Assembly (NCBI GenBank): GCA_029259415.1
Contig: JAPDIW010000077.1
Coordinates: 1 to 36,311, forward strand
From: Archaeoglobi archaeon
Lineage (GTDB): Archaea > Halobacteriota > Archaeoglobi > Archaeoglobales > Archaeoglobaceae
Reading direction: 5' to 3'
DNA length: 36,311 nt
This document shows, piece by piece, positions 1-7,541 of the stretch; positions within the stretch are counted from its first letter, which is position 1, and each line of letters starts with the position of its first letter. The position numbers were made by a program, and so were the translations under genes. The notes under the pieces were generated by a model that was not told where the DNA came from, searched no databases, and worked only from the letters and a program-made list of their open reading frames with translations.

Positions 1-280
1 AGTCATAAGTTCAAGCAGTTTCTTGCTGAACACGGTGTAAAACATATAGTTGCCAGGATAAAGCATCCTCAAACCAATGGTAAGATAGAGAGATTCTTTG
101 GCGAGGTTGAGAGAAGAGCAGAAAAAATTTGGCTCAGTTGAGGCTGTTGTAAGATGGCATAACGAGGTTAAGCCTCACAAAAGCCTGGACTGGGATGAAC
201 CGATCAATGCGTTCTGGTACAAGCTCCCTCCTGAGAGAGTTTTGTGGTTTGGTAGGGGGTGGTGGGATGAGAAAGTGTAA
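1..280 (+). pseudogene. 3' remnant of a frameshifted DDE transposase (IS481-like)
   Basis: Only the C-terminal part of an integrase-core transposase lies in the window; its 5' end is cut by the window edge. Frame 1 reads a typical rve-domain end with HPQTNGKIERFFGEVERR, where the Glu of NGKIERFF is the expected last acidic residue of the DDE triad, and then stops at 139-141. The protein continues in frame 2 (98-280) with VVRWHNEVKPHKSL, the usual tail of this family, ending in GRGWWDEKV. Joining the two needs one base to be skipped between about 105 and 130, near an A-run, so the copy is frameshifted as written. I see no terminal inverted repeat after 280. Family-level assignment (IS481-like integrase core) is by motif; the exact element is not determined. 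Confidence 0.8.
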
Positions 281-353
281 ATATAATTTGGGATACCACA
301 CACGAAATCCGTGAGAGAAAAAGCATATATTCCGTAAAACATTTGTGATAAAT

Positions 354-1091
354 ATGATTGCGATACTCTCGAACCTGCACTCAAATCTTCCAGCACTCGC
401 TGAGATTCTATCAAGAGTTGAGAAGCTGAAGGAAGAAGGAGTGGATGTGAAGAAAGTTTACATCCTTTCTGCCTTCGGATTGATGCCGTATCCCGAGGAA
501 ACTTACAAGCTTCTGTCAGGGAGCCAAGGAAAGATCATCAGCGTTGTCGCAGGAAAATACGACAGACTGCTTGCAAAGTGGAATGACCTGAGTGACGAAG
601 AGAAAGAAGAATTGGTGGGAAAAGAGCTGATGGATGTGATCGACCTCTACTGGGACATGCTGGGTCATGAAGGCAGGAAGTGGGTCAGAAACATGACTGA
701 AAGGTTCATCGCCGAAAAATTTGACTGGAATGAGTTCTACTTCACCTACGGACTTCTGGAGAATCCTGACGAGATGCCTGCTGAAAAACAACCACCCACC
801 TACTATGAGGCGAAGTTTGCCGACCTCAAAAAATACGAAGTGATAGCCGTCGCGGGAAGGGAGCCTTACGCGGTAAACACTAAAATTGGAAAGATAGTCT
901 GCCCCGGCATTGCCGGACTTGGCAGGGAGCCAACATTTGCACTTGTTGACACAAAAACACTTCACGTATCATTCGAAACCTTCAGCTACAACATCAAAGA
1001 GGTTGAGGACAGGATAAAGGAGCTTAACGTCCCCGAAACAACAAAGGAGTATTTGAAGGACATTCTCTACAGGGGAAGACCTTTTCCCTAA
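354..1091 (+). CDS. Calcineurin-like metallophosphoesterase homologue lacking metal ligands
   Basis: The protein (245 aa from ATG 354; an in-frame GTG at 345 is the alternative) follows the layout of YfcE/MJ0936-type phosphoesterases. The family blocks are recognisable but each has lost its ligand. MIAILSNLHSN stands where SDxHxN is expected, with Asp changed to Asn. ILSAFGLMPYP replaces the GDxxxYGPxP block. VVAGKYDRLLA replaces GNHD. VAGREPY replaces GHTH, and CPGIAGLG replaces NPGSVG. The fold is therefore supported but two-metal catalysis is unlikely; a binding or structural role is inferred. An insertion of about 60 residues (WNDLSDEEKEELVG onward) separates the second and third blocks. 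No strong ribosome site is seen. The neighbour downstream is convergent, so this gene stands alone. Confidence 0.8.
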   Translation: MIAILSNLHSNLPALAEILSRVEKLKEEGVDVKKVYILSAFGLMPYPEETYKLLSGSQGKIISVVAGKYDRLLAKWNDLSDEEKEELVGKELMDVIDLYWDMLGHEGRKWVRNMTERFIAEKFDWNEFYFTYGLLENPDEMPAEKQPPTYYEAKFADLKKYEVIAVAGREPYAVNTKIGKIVCPGIAGLGREPTFALVDTKTLHVSFETFSYNIKEVEDRIKELNVPETTKEYLKDILYRGRPFP

Positions 1092-1104
1092 TTTTATAAA
1101 AAAT

Positions 1105-2466
1105 TTAAAGTTCAGGATATTTATCCTGCCAGGGAGAGATGTCCTGAAAAGCCTTCGAGATTTTGAGGACTCCGGCATCGTCGTAGTGTTTTCCGACAAT
1201 CTGCATTCCTACAGGCAGACCCTCTTTGCTGAAACCTGCAGGGATTGATGCCGCTGGCTGGCTGGTGAAGTTGAAGGGATATGTGAAGGGCATCCAGCCA
1301 ATCGGCGTAATCGGCTTTCCGTCGATTTCGTCTGGGGAAATCTTACCGATTTCGAAGGGCTTGCACGCTACAGTTGGGGTTATGAGGTAGTCGTATTCCT
1401 CAAAAACACCCCTTAATGCTTTCCACAGCTCCATTTTTCTTTCCTCGATTTTGATGTACTCTCTGTATGTTAAGGACTGGGCAAGGGCCATGAAACCGAG
1501 ATAGGGCGGGAAAGCAACCTTCTCCCACTCCTCCATTCTCTCGCCTATGAACGTCACAACCTCAAGAACGACTTTCGTGACGAGCTGGTTTTCGAGGCTT
1601 GGAGCATTCAACTTTACCTCCTCCACCTCTCCAAACTTCTCCAGCCTGAATGCCGCCTTCCTCACAACCTCCTCAACCTCTGAATCGACCGTGGCGTAGC
1701 CGAGATCGGGGGAGAACGCGATTTTGACATTATCCGGCTGCTCTTCGATGGCCTTGAGGTAGCTAACACCGTCATCCGGCAGGGAGTTCATATCCCTGAT
1801 GTCCCTCCTTTTGACCAAGTCCAGCATGAAGGCATTGTCTTCGACATATCTCGTCAGAAATCCTTCCGAATGCAAACCCACGAAGATAGGCAGGGAAGGG
1901 TAGCATGGAACTCTGCCAAAGCTCGGCTTTAACCCGTAAAGGCCGCAGAAGGATGCAGGTATTCTTATGCTCCCTCCTCCATCGTTCCCGCTCGCCACAG
2001 GTAGTATTCCCGCTGCCACCGCGGCAGCACTTCCCCCACTGCTTCCCCCCACAGTTTTTGACAAATCAAACGGGTTTCTCGTTGGTCCAAAGAGCGGATT
2101 GTCTGTGTAGGCTATTAACCCAAATTCAGGCATGTTCGTCTTGCCCAGAATCACCGCTCCCGCCTTTTTCAGTCTCTCGACAAGAACCGCATCCTCCTCA
2201 GGGATATAGTTCTCGTAAAGTTTCGAACAGTACGTCGTCCTTATCCCCTTCGTCTCAACATTGTCTTTGATGGCAATCGGCAAACCTGCAAGAGGTGAGT
2301 TCGGGTCAACATTTCTCGCCTCCTCCACAGCCTTCTCATTCAGAGTTACGAAGGCGTTTATTTTTGGATTTATCCTCTCTATTTTCTCCAAGCACTCCTC
2401 TACAAGCTCGACAGCGCTTATCTCTCCGCCCCTCAATTTCTCCACAATATCAACAGCTTTTTCCAT
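1105..2466 (-). CDS. Amidase signature enzyme (GatA-like)
   Basis: A 453-aa amidase. The Ser-cisSer-Lys triad is visible: Lys67 in PIAIKDNV, cis-Ser142 in the [15 protein letters not shown] block, and nucleophile Ser166 in [12 protein letters not shown]. The length matches the family. Family members hydrolyse amides or act as the A subunit of Glu/Asp-tRNA amidotransferase (GatCAB). No gatB or gatC is next to it, and the C-terminal half contains a family-variable insertion (residues 290-370), so I favour a stand-alone amidase over a tRNA amidotransferase subunit, without being able to name the substrate. The ATG at 2466 has a GAGGTGG Shine-Dalgarno a few bases upstream. It diverges from pheS. 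Confidence 0.88.
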   Translation of the reverse strand: MEKAVDIVEKLRGGEISAVELVEECLEKIERINPKINAFVTLNEKAVEEARNVDPNSPLAGLPIAIKDNVETKGIRTTYCSKLYENYIPEEDAVLVERLKKAGAVILGKTNMPEFGLIAYTDNPLFGPTRNPFDLSKTVGGSSGGSAAAVAAGILPVASGNDGGGSIRIPASFCGLYGLKPSFGRVPCYPSLPIFVGLHSEGFLTRYVEDNAFMLDLVKRRDIRDMNSLPDDGVSYLKAIEEQPDNVKIAFSPDLGYATVDSEVEEVVRKAAFRLEKFGEVEEVKLNAPSLENQLVTKVVLEVVTFIGERMEEWEKVAFPPYLGFMALAQSLTYREYIKIEERKMELWKALRGVFEEYDYLITPTVACKPFEIGKISPDEIDGKPITPIGWMPFTYPFNFTSQPAASIPAGFSKEGLPVGMQIVGKHYDDAGVLKISKAFQDISPWQDKYPEL

Positions 2467-2507
2467 TCAACCACCTCAGATTTAATTGTTTAATATTGGT
2501 GAAGAAA

Positions 2508-2519
2508 CACTTTAAAACA
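2508..2519 (+). promoter_or_regulatory. TATA box of pheS, leaderless spacing
   Basis: CACTTTAAAACA is centred about 24 bases before the pheS ATG. At the usual archaeal TATA-to-start distance of 25-27 bases, transcription would begin at or within a base or two of the start codon. There is no Shine-Dalgarno ahead of that ATG, which fits leaderless translation. Confidence 0.5.
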
Positions 2520-2537
2520 TTTCCACTACCTCAAGCC

Positions 2538-3962
2538 ATGCTTTCAAAAATTGAACTCATGCTGATCCGCTCCCTCGAAACTGGAAAGACTTACACACCT
2601 GATGAAGCTTCAGAAAAATCGGGTCTGAGCAAGGATGCTGTTCTGAAAGCTGCATACATGCTTCAGGAAAAGGGATACATCAGAGTAATAGAAGACGTGA
2701 AAGTGCACTACAGTCTGACGGAGGAGGGAGAGAGATATCTCAAGGAAGGTTTGCCTGAGGAGAGGCTCTACTCGCTCGTTAAAAGTGGTGTAGATTCCAT
2801 CGAAGAACTACGGAAAAGAATGGGAAAGGAGTTTCAGATAGCCCTTGGATGGTTGAAGAGGAAAGGTGCTGCTGAGGTTAAAGACGGAAAGATTGTTTTG
2901 AGGGGTGAACCGAGCTTTGATGAGAAGAAAATTCTCCAAGCCATCAAAGAGGGAAAAGAAGTAGATGAAAAGGCGGTAAAAACGCTCCTTAAGAGGAAAC
3001 TAATAACCAAATCCGAGACCAAGCTCGTTTTCATAGAGGTTCTCAAAAAACCGGAAATTGAGCTTGAAGACATCATCACAGACCTCACGCCGGAGATGCT
3101 GATTGAGGGAACGTGGAGGGGAAAGCAGTTTTTGAAGTACGACATAACGATTCCGGCCAAAGAGGTTTATGGGGGAAAGATACACCCCTACGAGAGGATT
3201 ATCGAAGAGTGCAGGAAGGTCTTTCTTGAAATGGGGTTCACGGAGATTAAAGGCCACTACGTCCAGCCAGCATTCTGGAACTTCGACGCCCTTTTCCAGC
3301 CTCAGGACCACCCGGCGAGGGACATGCAAGACACCTTCTACTTGGACCGCTACGTCGAGCTTGAAGGAGAGGTTGTGGAGAAGGTCAAACAAACGCATGA
3401 GAACGGCTGGATTACAGGCTCTACAGGATGGGGTGGGGAGTGGAGTCTTGAGAAAGCCAGACAGCTAGTCCTCAGGACTCACACGACTGCCATAACCATC
3501 CATTATCTGGCCGAGAACCCAGAGCCACCACAGAAGGCGTTCTGCATAGACAGAGTTTACAGAAGAGAGACGATTGACGCCACCCATCTACCCGAGTTCG
3601 ACCAGCTCGAGGGAGTTGTTCTCGACAAAAACGTCGGTTTTAGGCACCTCCTCGGCCTTTTGAAAGAGTTCTTCACGAAAATGGGTTTTGAGGACGTTAG
3701 ATTCAGGCCCGGCTACTTCCCCTACACCGAGCCGAGTGTTGAGCCTGAGGTTTACGTGGAAGGCTTAGGCTGGGTTGAGCTTGGTGGGGCAGGAGTTTTC
3801 AGAAAAGAGGTTACCGAGCCGCTCGGCATTAAGGGCAAAGTCCTCGCATGGGGATTGGGAATAGGCAGGCTTGCTATGCTCAAAATCGGACTCAAGGACC
3901 TCAGGAGGCTTTATCTGCCAGACCTCGGCTGGTTGAGGAGTATGCCAATCGCCAAAAAGTAA
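2538..3962 (+). CDS. pheS: Phenylalanyl-tRNA synthetase alpha subunit
   Basis: A 474-aa class II synthetase alpha chain of the archaeal/eukaryal cytosolic type. It charges tRNA-Phe as an alpha2-beta2 tetramer with PheT. Residues 1-170 form several winged-helix modules typical of this type (EKSGLSKDAVLKAAYMLQEK and two more). The catalytic core begins near HPYERIIEECRKVFLEMGF. It contains the FDALFQPQDHPARDMQDTFY block, the THTTAITIHYLA and AFCIDRVYRRETIDATHLPE motif 2 region, and the motif 3 end GLGIGRLAMLKIGL. The open frame extends upstream to 2295, but that part is the antisense of the amidase; the ATG at 2538 starts the conserved MLSKIELMLIRSLE. pheT is not in the window. Confidence 0.96.
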   Translation: MLSKIELMLIRSLETGKTYTPDEASEKSGLSKDAVLKAAYMLQEKGYIRVIEDVKVHYSLTEEGERYLKEGLPEERLYSLVKSGVDSIEELRKRMGKEFQIALGWLKRKGAAEVKDGKIVLRGEPSFDEKKILQAIKEGKEVDEKAVKTLLKRKLITKSETKLVFIEVLKKPEIELEDIITDLTPEMLIEGTWRGKQFLKYDITIPAKEVYGGKIHPYERIIEECRKVFLEMGFTEIKGHYVQPAFWNFDALFQPQDHPARDMQDTFYLDRYVELEGEVVEKVKQTHENGWITGSTGWGGEWSLEKARQLVLRTHTTAITIHYLAENPEPPQKAFCIDRVYRRETIDATHLPEFDQLEGVVLDKNVGFRHLLGLLKEFFTKMGFEDVRFRPGYFPYTEPSVEPEVYVEGLGWVELGGAGVFRKEVTEPLGIKGKVLAWGLGIGRLAMLKIGLKDLRRLYLPDLGWLRSMPIAKK

Positions 3963-3988
3963 ATTTAATGATTAATTATTTTTCAACA

Positions 3989-4000
3989 AAATTTAAATTC
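3989..4000 (+). promoter_or_regulatory. TATA box of alba
   Basis: AAATTTAAATTC lies about 40 bases before the alba ATG, leaving room for a short leader of some 15 bases that contains the GAGGTGAG ribosome site at 4021-4028. Confidence 0.5.
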
Positions 4001-4034
4001 CTTTTCTTTTAAGGGTTGCTGAGGTGAGAAAAAC

Positions 4035-4304
4035 ATGGCAGAACACGTCGTCTATGTCGGAAACAAGCCTGTAATGAACTACGTGCTGGCTACACTGACA
4101 CAGCTGAACGAGGGTGCGGATGAAGTCGTTATTAAGGCGAGAGGCAGGGCTATCAGCAGAGCAGTGGATGTTGCAGAGATTGTCAGGAACAGATTCATGC
4201 CGGGTGTTAAGGTTAAAGAGATTAAGATCGACACCGAAGAGCTTGAATCCGAGCAGGGGAGAAGGTCAAACGTTTCTACAATTGAAATTGTCCTTGCCAA
4301 GTAA
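4035..4304 (+). CDS. albA: Alba family DNA/RNA-binding chromatin protein
   Basis: An 89-aa Alba (Sac10b) protein that coats DNA and RNA as a dimer. Key features are [10 protein letters not shown] with Lys11 (equivalent to the acetylation-regulated lysine known in Sulfolobus Alba), the basic [17 protein letters not shown] helix, and the flexible hairpin [17 protein letters not shown]. The length is typical. The ATG is preceded by GAGGTGAG with ideal spacing. A. fulgidus is known to have two Alba proteins; I take this to be one of them by recognition. It sits between pheS and the dehydratase operon and has its own TATA box. Confidence 0.97.
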   Translation: MAEHVVYVGNKPVMNYVLATLTQLNEGADEVVIKARGRAISRAVDVAEIVRNRFMPGVKVKEIKIDTEELESEQGRRSNVSTIEIVLAK

Positions 4305-4350
4305 ACTCTTCTCCGGAAAATTTTTAATTTTTTAGTTTGCAGAATTCTCC

Positions 4351-5340
4351 ATGAATGTTGGGTATCTCTGCACTTACACTCCAAAAGAGCTTATAGACGC
4401 CGCGGGTTTCACCCCCACCAGAATTTTTGCCGGTGACGCTCAAATCAGCCTCGCCACAGCCCACATACAGAGCTATGCCTGCTCTCAGGCAAGAGGAAGC
4501 TTTGAGAGAGCTTTAAGGGGAGAGCTTGATGTGCAGGCCGTGGTTTTCACAAGGTGCTGCGACACGTTGATGCGCCTCGCAGACATCTGGGAGAGGAACA
4601 CGGAGATGAAGGTTTACAACCTTGAGTTTCCGACAAGGGTTGAGGAGAAAAGCAAGGAGTATTACTTCGGGGAGCTAAAGGACTTCGTTAAAGTTCTCGA
4701 AGAATGGGGTGGTGAGGTAACGCTTGAAAGCCTCAAAGAGAGTTTTTCACTCTATTACGAACTTGAGGAGAAGCTGAAGGAGCTTTTCAACATCAAGCCG
4801 GATTACGATACTGCCAAAAAAGTTCAGGAAATGAATGTGAGGGATGCGATTAAGCTGGTGGATGAAAGGCTGAGAGAGGCGGAAGGTGAAGATAAGAAGC
4901 CGAGAGTTCTGATTACGGGAAGTGTTTGCCCCTTTGTTGAAGTCTACAAGCTTTTTGAGGATGCGGGATTTGCCCTCAAAGATGACATCTGCACGGGAAC
5001 GAGGTTTTTCACCTTCAACACACCTCCAAGGGATATAGGTTCGGTTGATGAAGGGTTGAGATTTCTGGTGGAGAAGTACTTCAACAAGGCTCCCTGCCCC
5101 ACGAAGCACTTCCCCAAGGACGACAGGTTTAACTACGTTCTGGAATTGGCTAAAGACTGTGAGGGCGTGGTTTTTCTTCTCCTAAAGTTCTGTGAGCCGC
5201 ACTTCTACGATTATCCCCAGCTTAAGGAGAGGCTTGAGGAAATGGGCAAGAAGGTTTTGCTCCTCGAACTCGAATTTCCGATTGCTTCATATGAGCAGCT
5301 CAGAACGAGAATAGAGGCCTTCTACGAGGTGATAGCATGA
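4351..5340 (+). CDS. 2-hydroxyacyl-CoA dehydratase family subunit (HgdB/FldC/BcrB family)
   Basis: A 329-aa member of the 2-hydroxyglutaryl-CoA dehydratase D-component family, which uses [4Fe-4S] clusters for radical dehydration of 2-hydroxyacyl-CoA or for aryl-CoA reduction. Candidate cluster ligands are Cys44 in SYACSQARG, Cys69/Cys70 in FTRCCDTL and Cys193 in TGSVCPF. The C-terminal block VFLLLKFCEPHFYDYPQLKE and LLLELEFPIASYEQLRTR is the family's usual closing segment. Its stop overlaps the next start (ATGA). With the following subunit and activator it forms a complete three-gene enzyme system. The substrate cannot be told from sequence. Confidence 0.88.
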   Translation: MNVGYLCTYTPKELIDAAGFTPTRIFAGDAQISLATAHIQSYACSQARGSFERALRGELDVQAVVFTRCCDTLMRLADIWERNTEMKVYNLEFPTRVEEKSKEYYFGELKDFVKVLEEWGGEVTLESLKESFSLYYELEEKLKELFNIKPDYDTAKKVQEMNVRDAIKLVDERLREAEGEDKKPRVLITGSVCPFVEVYKLFEDAGFALKDDICTGTRFFTFNTPPRDIGSVDEGLRFLVEKYFNKAPCPTKHFPKDDRFNYVLELAKDCEGVVFLLLKFCEPHFYDYPQLKERLEEMGKKVLLLELEFPIASYEQLRTRIEAFYEVIA

Positions 5341-6512
5341 CTCTGAAAAAGCTGAGAGCGAGCGACAAGATGAAGCAGATTATGGCTGGCTACTATATGA
5401 TGGGAAACCAGGCAGAGGTGAACGGATGGGTAACCAGCGGCGCTCCCGTTGAGCTGCTCTATGCAATGGACATCTATCCGGTTTACCCGGAAAACCACGG
5501 CGCACTGATTGGTGCGGCAAAGCAGGGGCCTTACTTCAGCGATTTTGCGGAGAAGAGGGGATTTTCGAGGGATCTCTGCTCCTATGCCCGATGTGATATT
5601 GGCTGTGTTTACGCTGGCACAAGCCCGATTGGTGGCCTGCCTAAGCCGACATTTCTGTTTGCCTGCAACAACATCTGCAACACGGTTGTAAAGTGGTATC
5701 AGGTGCTGAGCAGAATATTCAAAGTCCCGCTCTTCGTTCTCGATACGCCATTCGTAAGGAAGGAGCTTAAGGAGAGCTACGTTAAATACGTTCACGACCA
5801 GCTTTACGAGTTTGTTGATTTCCTTGAGAAGGTTACGGGAAGGGAGCTTAGCGATTCGAAGCTGAGGGAAACGATACTCAACTCAATCAAAGGTGTGAAC
5901 GCTTACTCTGAAGTTTTGAGGATGGCCAGGCACAAGCCGTCTCCGCTAACATGCTTTGACGCGTTCATAAACATGGCTCCAATAGTCTGTCTCAGGGGTA
6001 CCGAGTATCCCATCCACTTCTACGCCGAGATGAAGGAGGAGCTTGAGGAGAGGGTGAAGAAAGGAGAGGGAGCGGTTGACAACGAAGAGATAAGGCTGCT
6101 CTGGGACAATATTCCGGTGTGGTACAGATTGAAGTGGTTTGCAGAGTTCTTCGCGGAGAGAAATGCCTGTCTCGTAGCAGACACGTACACAAATGCCTGG
6201 ACCGGCTTTGTGTCAATGGACAAGAGCGACATCTTCTGGAGCATGGCCGAAACATACACTTTCATCTACCTGAACATCGGGCTTGAGCACATGGCGGAGG
6301 CGATAAACAGGCTCATCGACTTCTACGACGTTGATGGTGTTGTGATTCACTCAAACAGGAGTTGCAAACCCTACTCCTTCGGGCAGTACGGGCTGCAGAA
6401 GATGATAAATGTTCCATCGGTGGTTATAGAGGCGGACATGGTGGATTCGAGAGCCTTCAGCGAGGCTCAGGTGGAAACGAGGCTGGAGGCATTTCTTGAG
6501 ATGCTCAGGTGA
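5337..6512 (+). CDS. 2-hydroxyacyl-CoA dehydratase family subunit (HgdA-type partner)
   Basis: A 391-aa second dehydratase subunit. Its start overlaps the preceding stop by four bases, so the two are translationally coupled. Cysteines in DLCSYARCDIGC (81, 86, 90) and FACNNICNTVVKW (110, 114) are candidate ligands or active-site residues. The closing segment HSNRSCKPYSFGQYGLQKM and VVIEADMVDSRAFSEAQVET is characteristic: the last motif is the family's EAD-x-x-D-x-R signature. It pairs with the first subunit as a heterodimer. A class I aryl-CoA reductase would be the alternative, but only one activator gene follows, which favours a dehydratase. Confidence 0.88.
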   Translation: MTLKKLRASDKMKQIMAGYYMMGNQAEVNGWVTSGAPVELLYAMDIYPVYPENHGALIGAAKQGPYFSDFAEKRGFSRDLCSYARCDIGCVYAGTSPIGGLPKPTFLFACNNICNTVVKWYQVLSRIFKVPLFVLDTPFVRKELKESYVKYVHDQLYEFVDFLEKVTGRELSDSKLRETILNSIKGVNAYSEVLRMARHKPSPLTCFDAFINMAPIVCLRGTEYPIHFYAEMKEELEERVKKGEGAVDNEEIRLLWDNIPVWYRLKWFAEFFAERNACLVADTYTNAWTGFVSMDKSDIFWSMAETYTFIYLNIGLEHMAEAINRLIDFYDVDGVVIHSNRSCKPYSFGQYGLQKMINVPSVVIEADMVDSRAFSEAQVETRLEAFLEMLR

Positions 6513-6524
6513 TTGGGTGAGTTT

Positions 6525-7280
6525 ATGATAACGGCAGGAATTGACATCGGTTCCCTCACAGCCAAATGCGCACTGATGAGAGATGGGGAGCTGATAGCAT
6601 ACAAGATCATCAAGGTCTCCCCTGATTTGGAGGAAACAGCCAGAAAAGTCTTTCAGGAGACACTGAAGGCGGCTGGGATAAAAGAGGAGGAAGTTGAGAA
6701 GATTATCGCTACCGGATACGGAAGAAACAAGGTTGAATTTGCCGATAAAAGAGTGACGGAGATAAGCTGTCATGCCAAAGGAGCTCTCTACTTCATTCCC
6801 ACAACAAGAACTGTAGTAGATATTGGCGGGCAGGACAGCAAGGTCATTGCAATAGAAAATGGGAAGGTCGCGGAGTTCGTTATGAACGATAAGTGCGCTG
6901 CCGGCACAGGAAGGTTTCTGGAAGTCATGGCAGCAGCACTGAACCTAAAAGTTGAGGAGCTTGGAGAGGTGGCTGAAAAAGCTAAAAGGGCAACGAAAAT
7001 CTCATCAACCTGCACGGTCTTCGCCGAGTCGGAGGTTATCAGCCACCTTGCCTCAGGGGAGAGAGTTGAGGACATTGTGGCCGGAATTCACGAAGCAATA
7101 GCGTCGAGAATTGCAGCAATGGCGAGGAGGGTTAAAATCGAGCCGGATATTGTTTTAACCGGTGGGGTGGCGAAGAACAGGGCGATGAAGAAAGCTCTCG
7201 AAAAAGAGTTTGGGATGGAAATCAAGACACCTCCAGAGCCACAGATTGTTGGCGCTGTAGGGGCGGCTTTGTTTGCATGA
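6525..7280 (+). CDS. hgdC: ATP-dependent activator (archerase) of 2-hydroxyacyl-CoA dehydratase
   Basis: A 251-aa ASKHA-fold ATPase that injects a high-energy electron into the dehydratase at the cost of ATP. Seen: GIDIGSLTAKCALM phosphate loop, ATGYGRNKVEFA, VVDIGGQDSKVIAI, and the bridging-cluster cysteines Cys124 in NDKCAAGTGRFLEVMA and Cys163 in STCTVFAESEVISHL, one pair per monomer of a homodimer. LTGGVAKN closes the nucleotide site. ATG 6525 is chosen over the TTG at 6513 because GGTGAG lies just upstream and because the protein then begins at the family N-terminus. It is the third gene of the operon. Confidence 0.95.
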   Translation: MITAGIDIGSLTAKCALMRDGELIAYKIIKVSPDLEETARKVFQETLKAAGIKEEEVEKIIATGYGRNKVEFADKRVTEISCHAKGALYFIPTTRTVVDIGGQDSKVIAIENGKVAEFVMNDKCAAGTGRFLEVMAAALNLKVEELGEVAEKAKRATKISSTCTVFAESEVISHLASGERVEDIVAGIHEAIASRIAAMARRVKIEPDIVLTGGVAKNRAMKKALEKEFGMEIKTPPEPQIVGAVGAALFA

Positions 7281-7541
7281 TTATTTTTATTAATTTTGTT
7301 TTAATTTGAGAGGTATAAAGTAAATTCTCTGCTAAATGTTTCAAGAATTCCCAAGCAACAAACACAATGCTTTTAAAAATAATTAACAATAATTGGATTG
7401 CTTGTTGTGAGAAAGTTCTTGAGAAGAAAATAAATCTAACTTTTTTAATTAATTAAATTTTTAGATTACCTTCAACTGTTAAAACGTTAATTTTTTTAAT
7501 TTTTTAAAGAATATGATGTTTAAACTTCATTCTAACTCCTT
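7281..7541. terminator. AT-rich convergent intergenic region with T-runs
   Basis: A 261-base, very AT-rich space between two genes that point at each other. Repeated TTTTTTAATT-type runs occur on both strands (7281-7310 and 7440-7508). They fit factor-independent archaeal termination for both the activator gene and the helicase gene. I see no ORF or RNA fold here. Confidence 0.45.

Noticed and set aside
1905-2270. Plus-strand ORF of 121 codons opposite the amidase
   Set aside because: Its Pro/Ser/Arg-rich translation is that of a shadow frame, and the amidase on the other strand is certain.
2295-2537. Upstream extension of the pheS reading frame
   Set aside because: It is antisense to the amidase gene, Ser/Pro/Arg-rich, and precedes the conserved N-terminus; ATG 2538 has a TATA box at proper distance.
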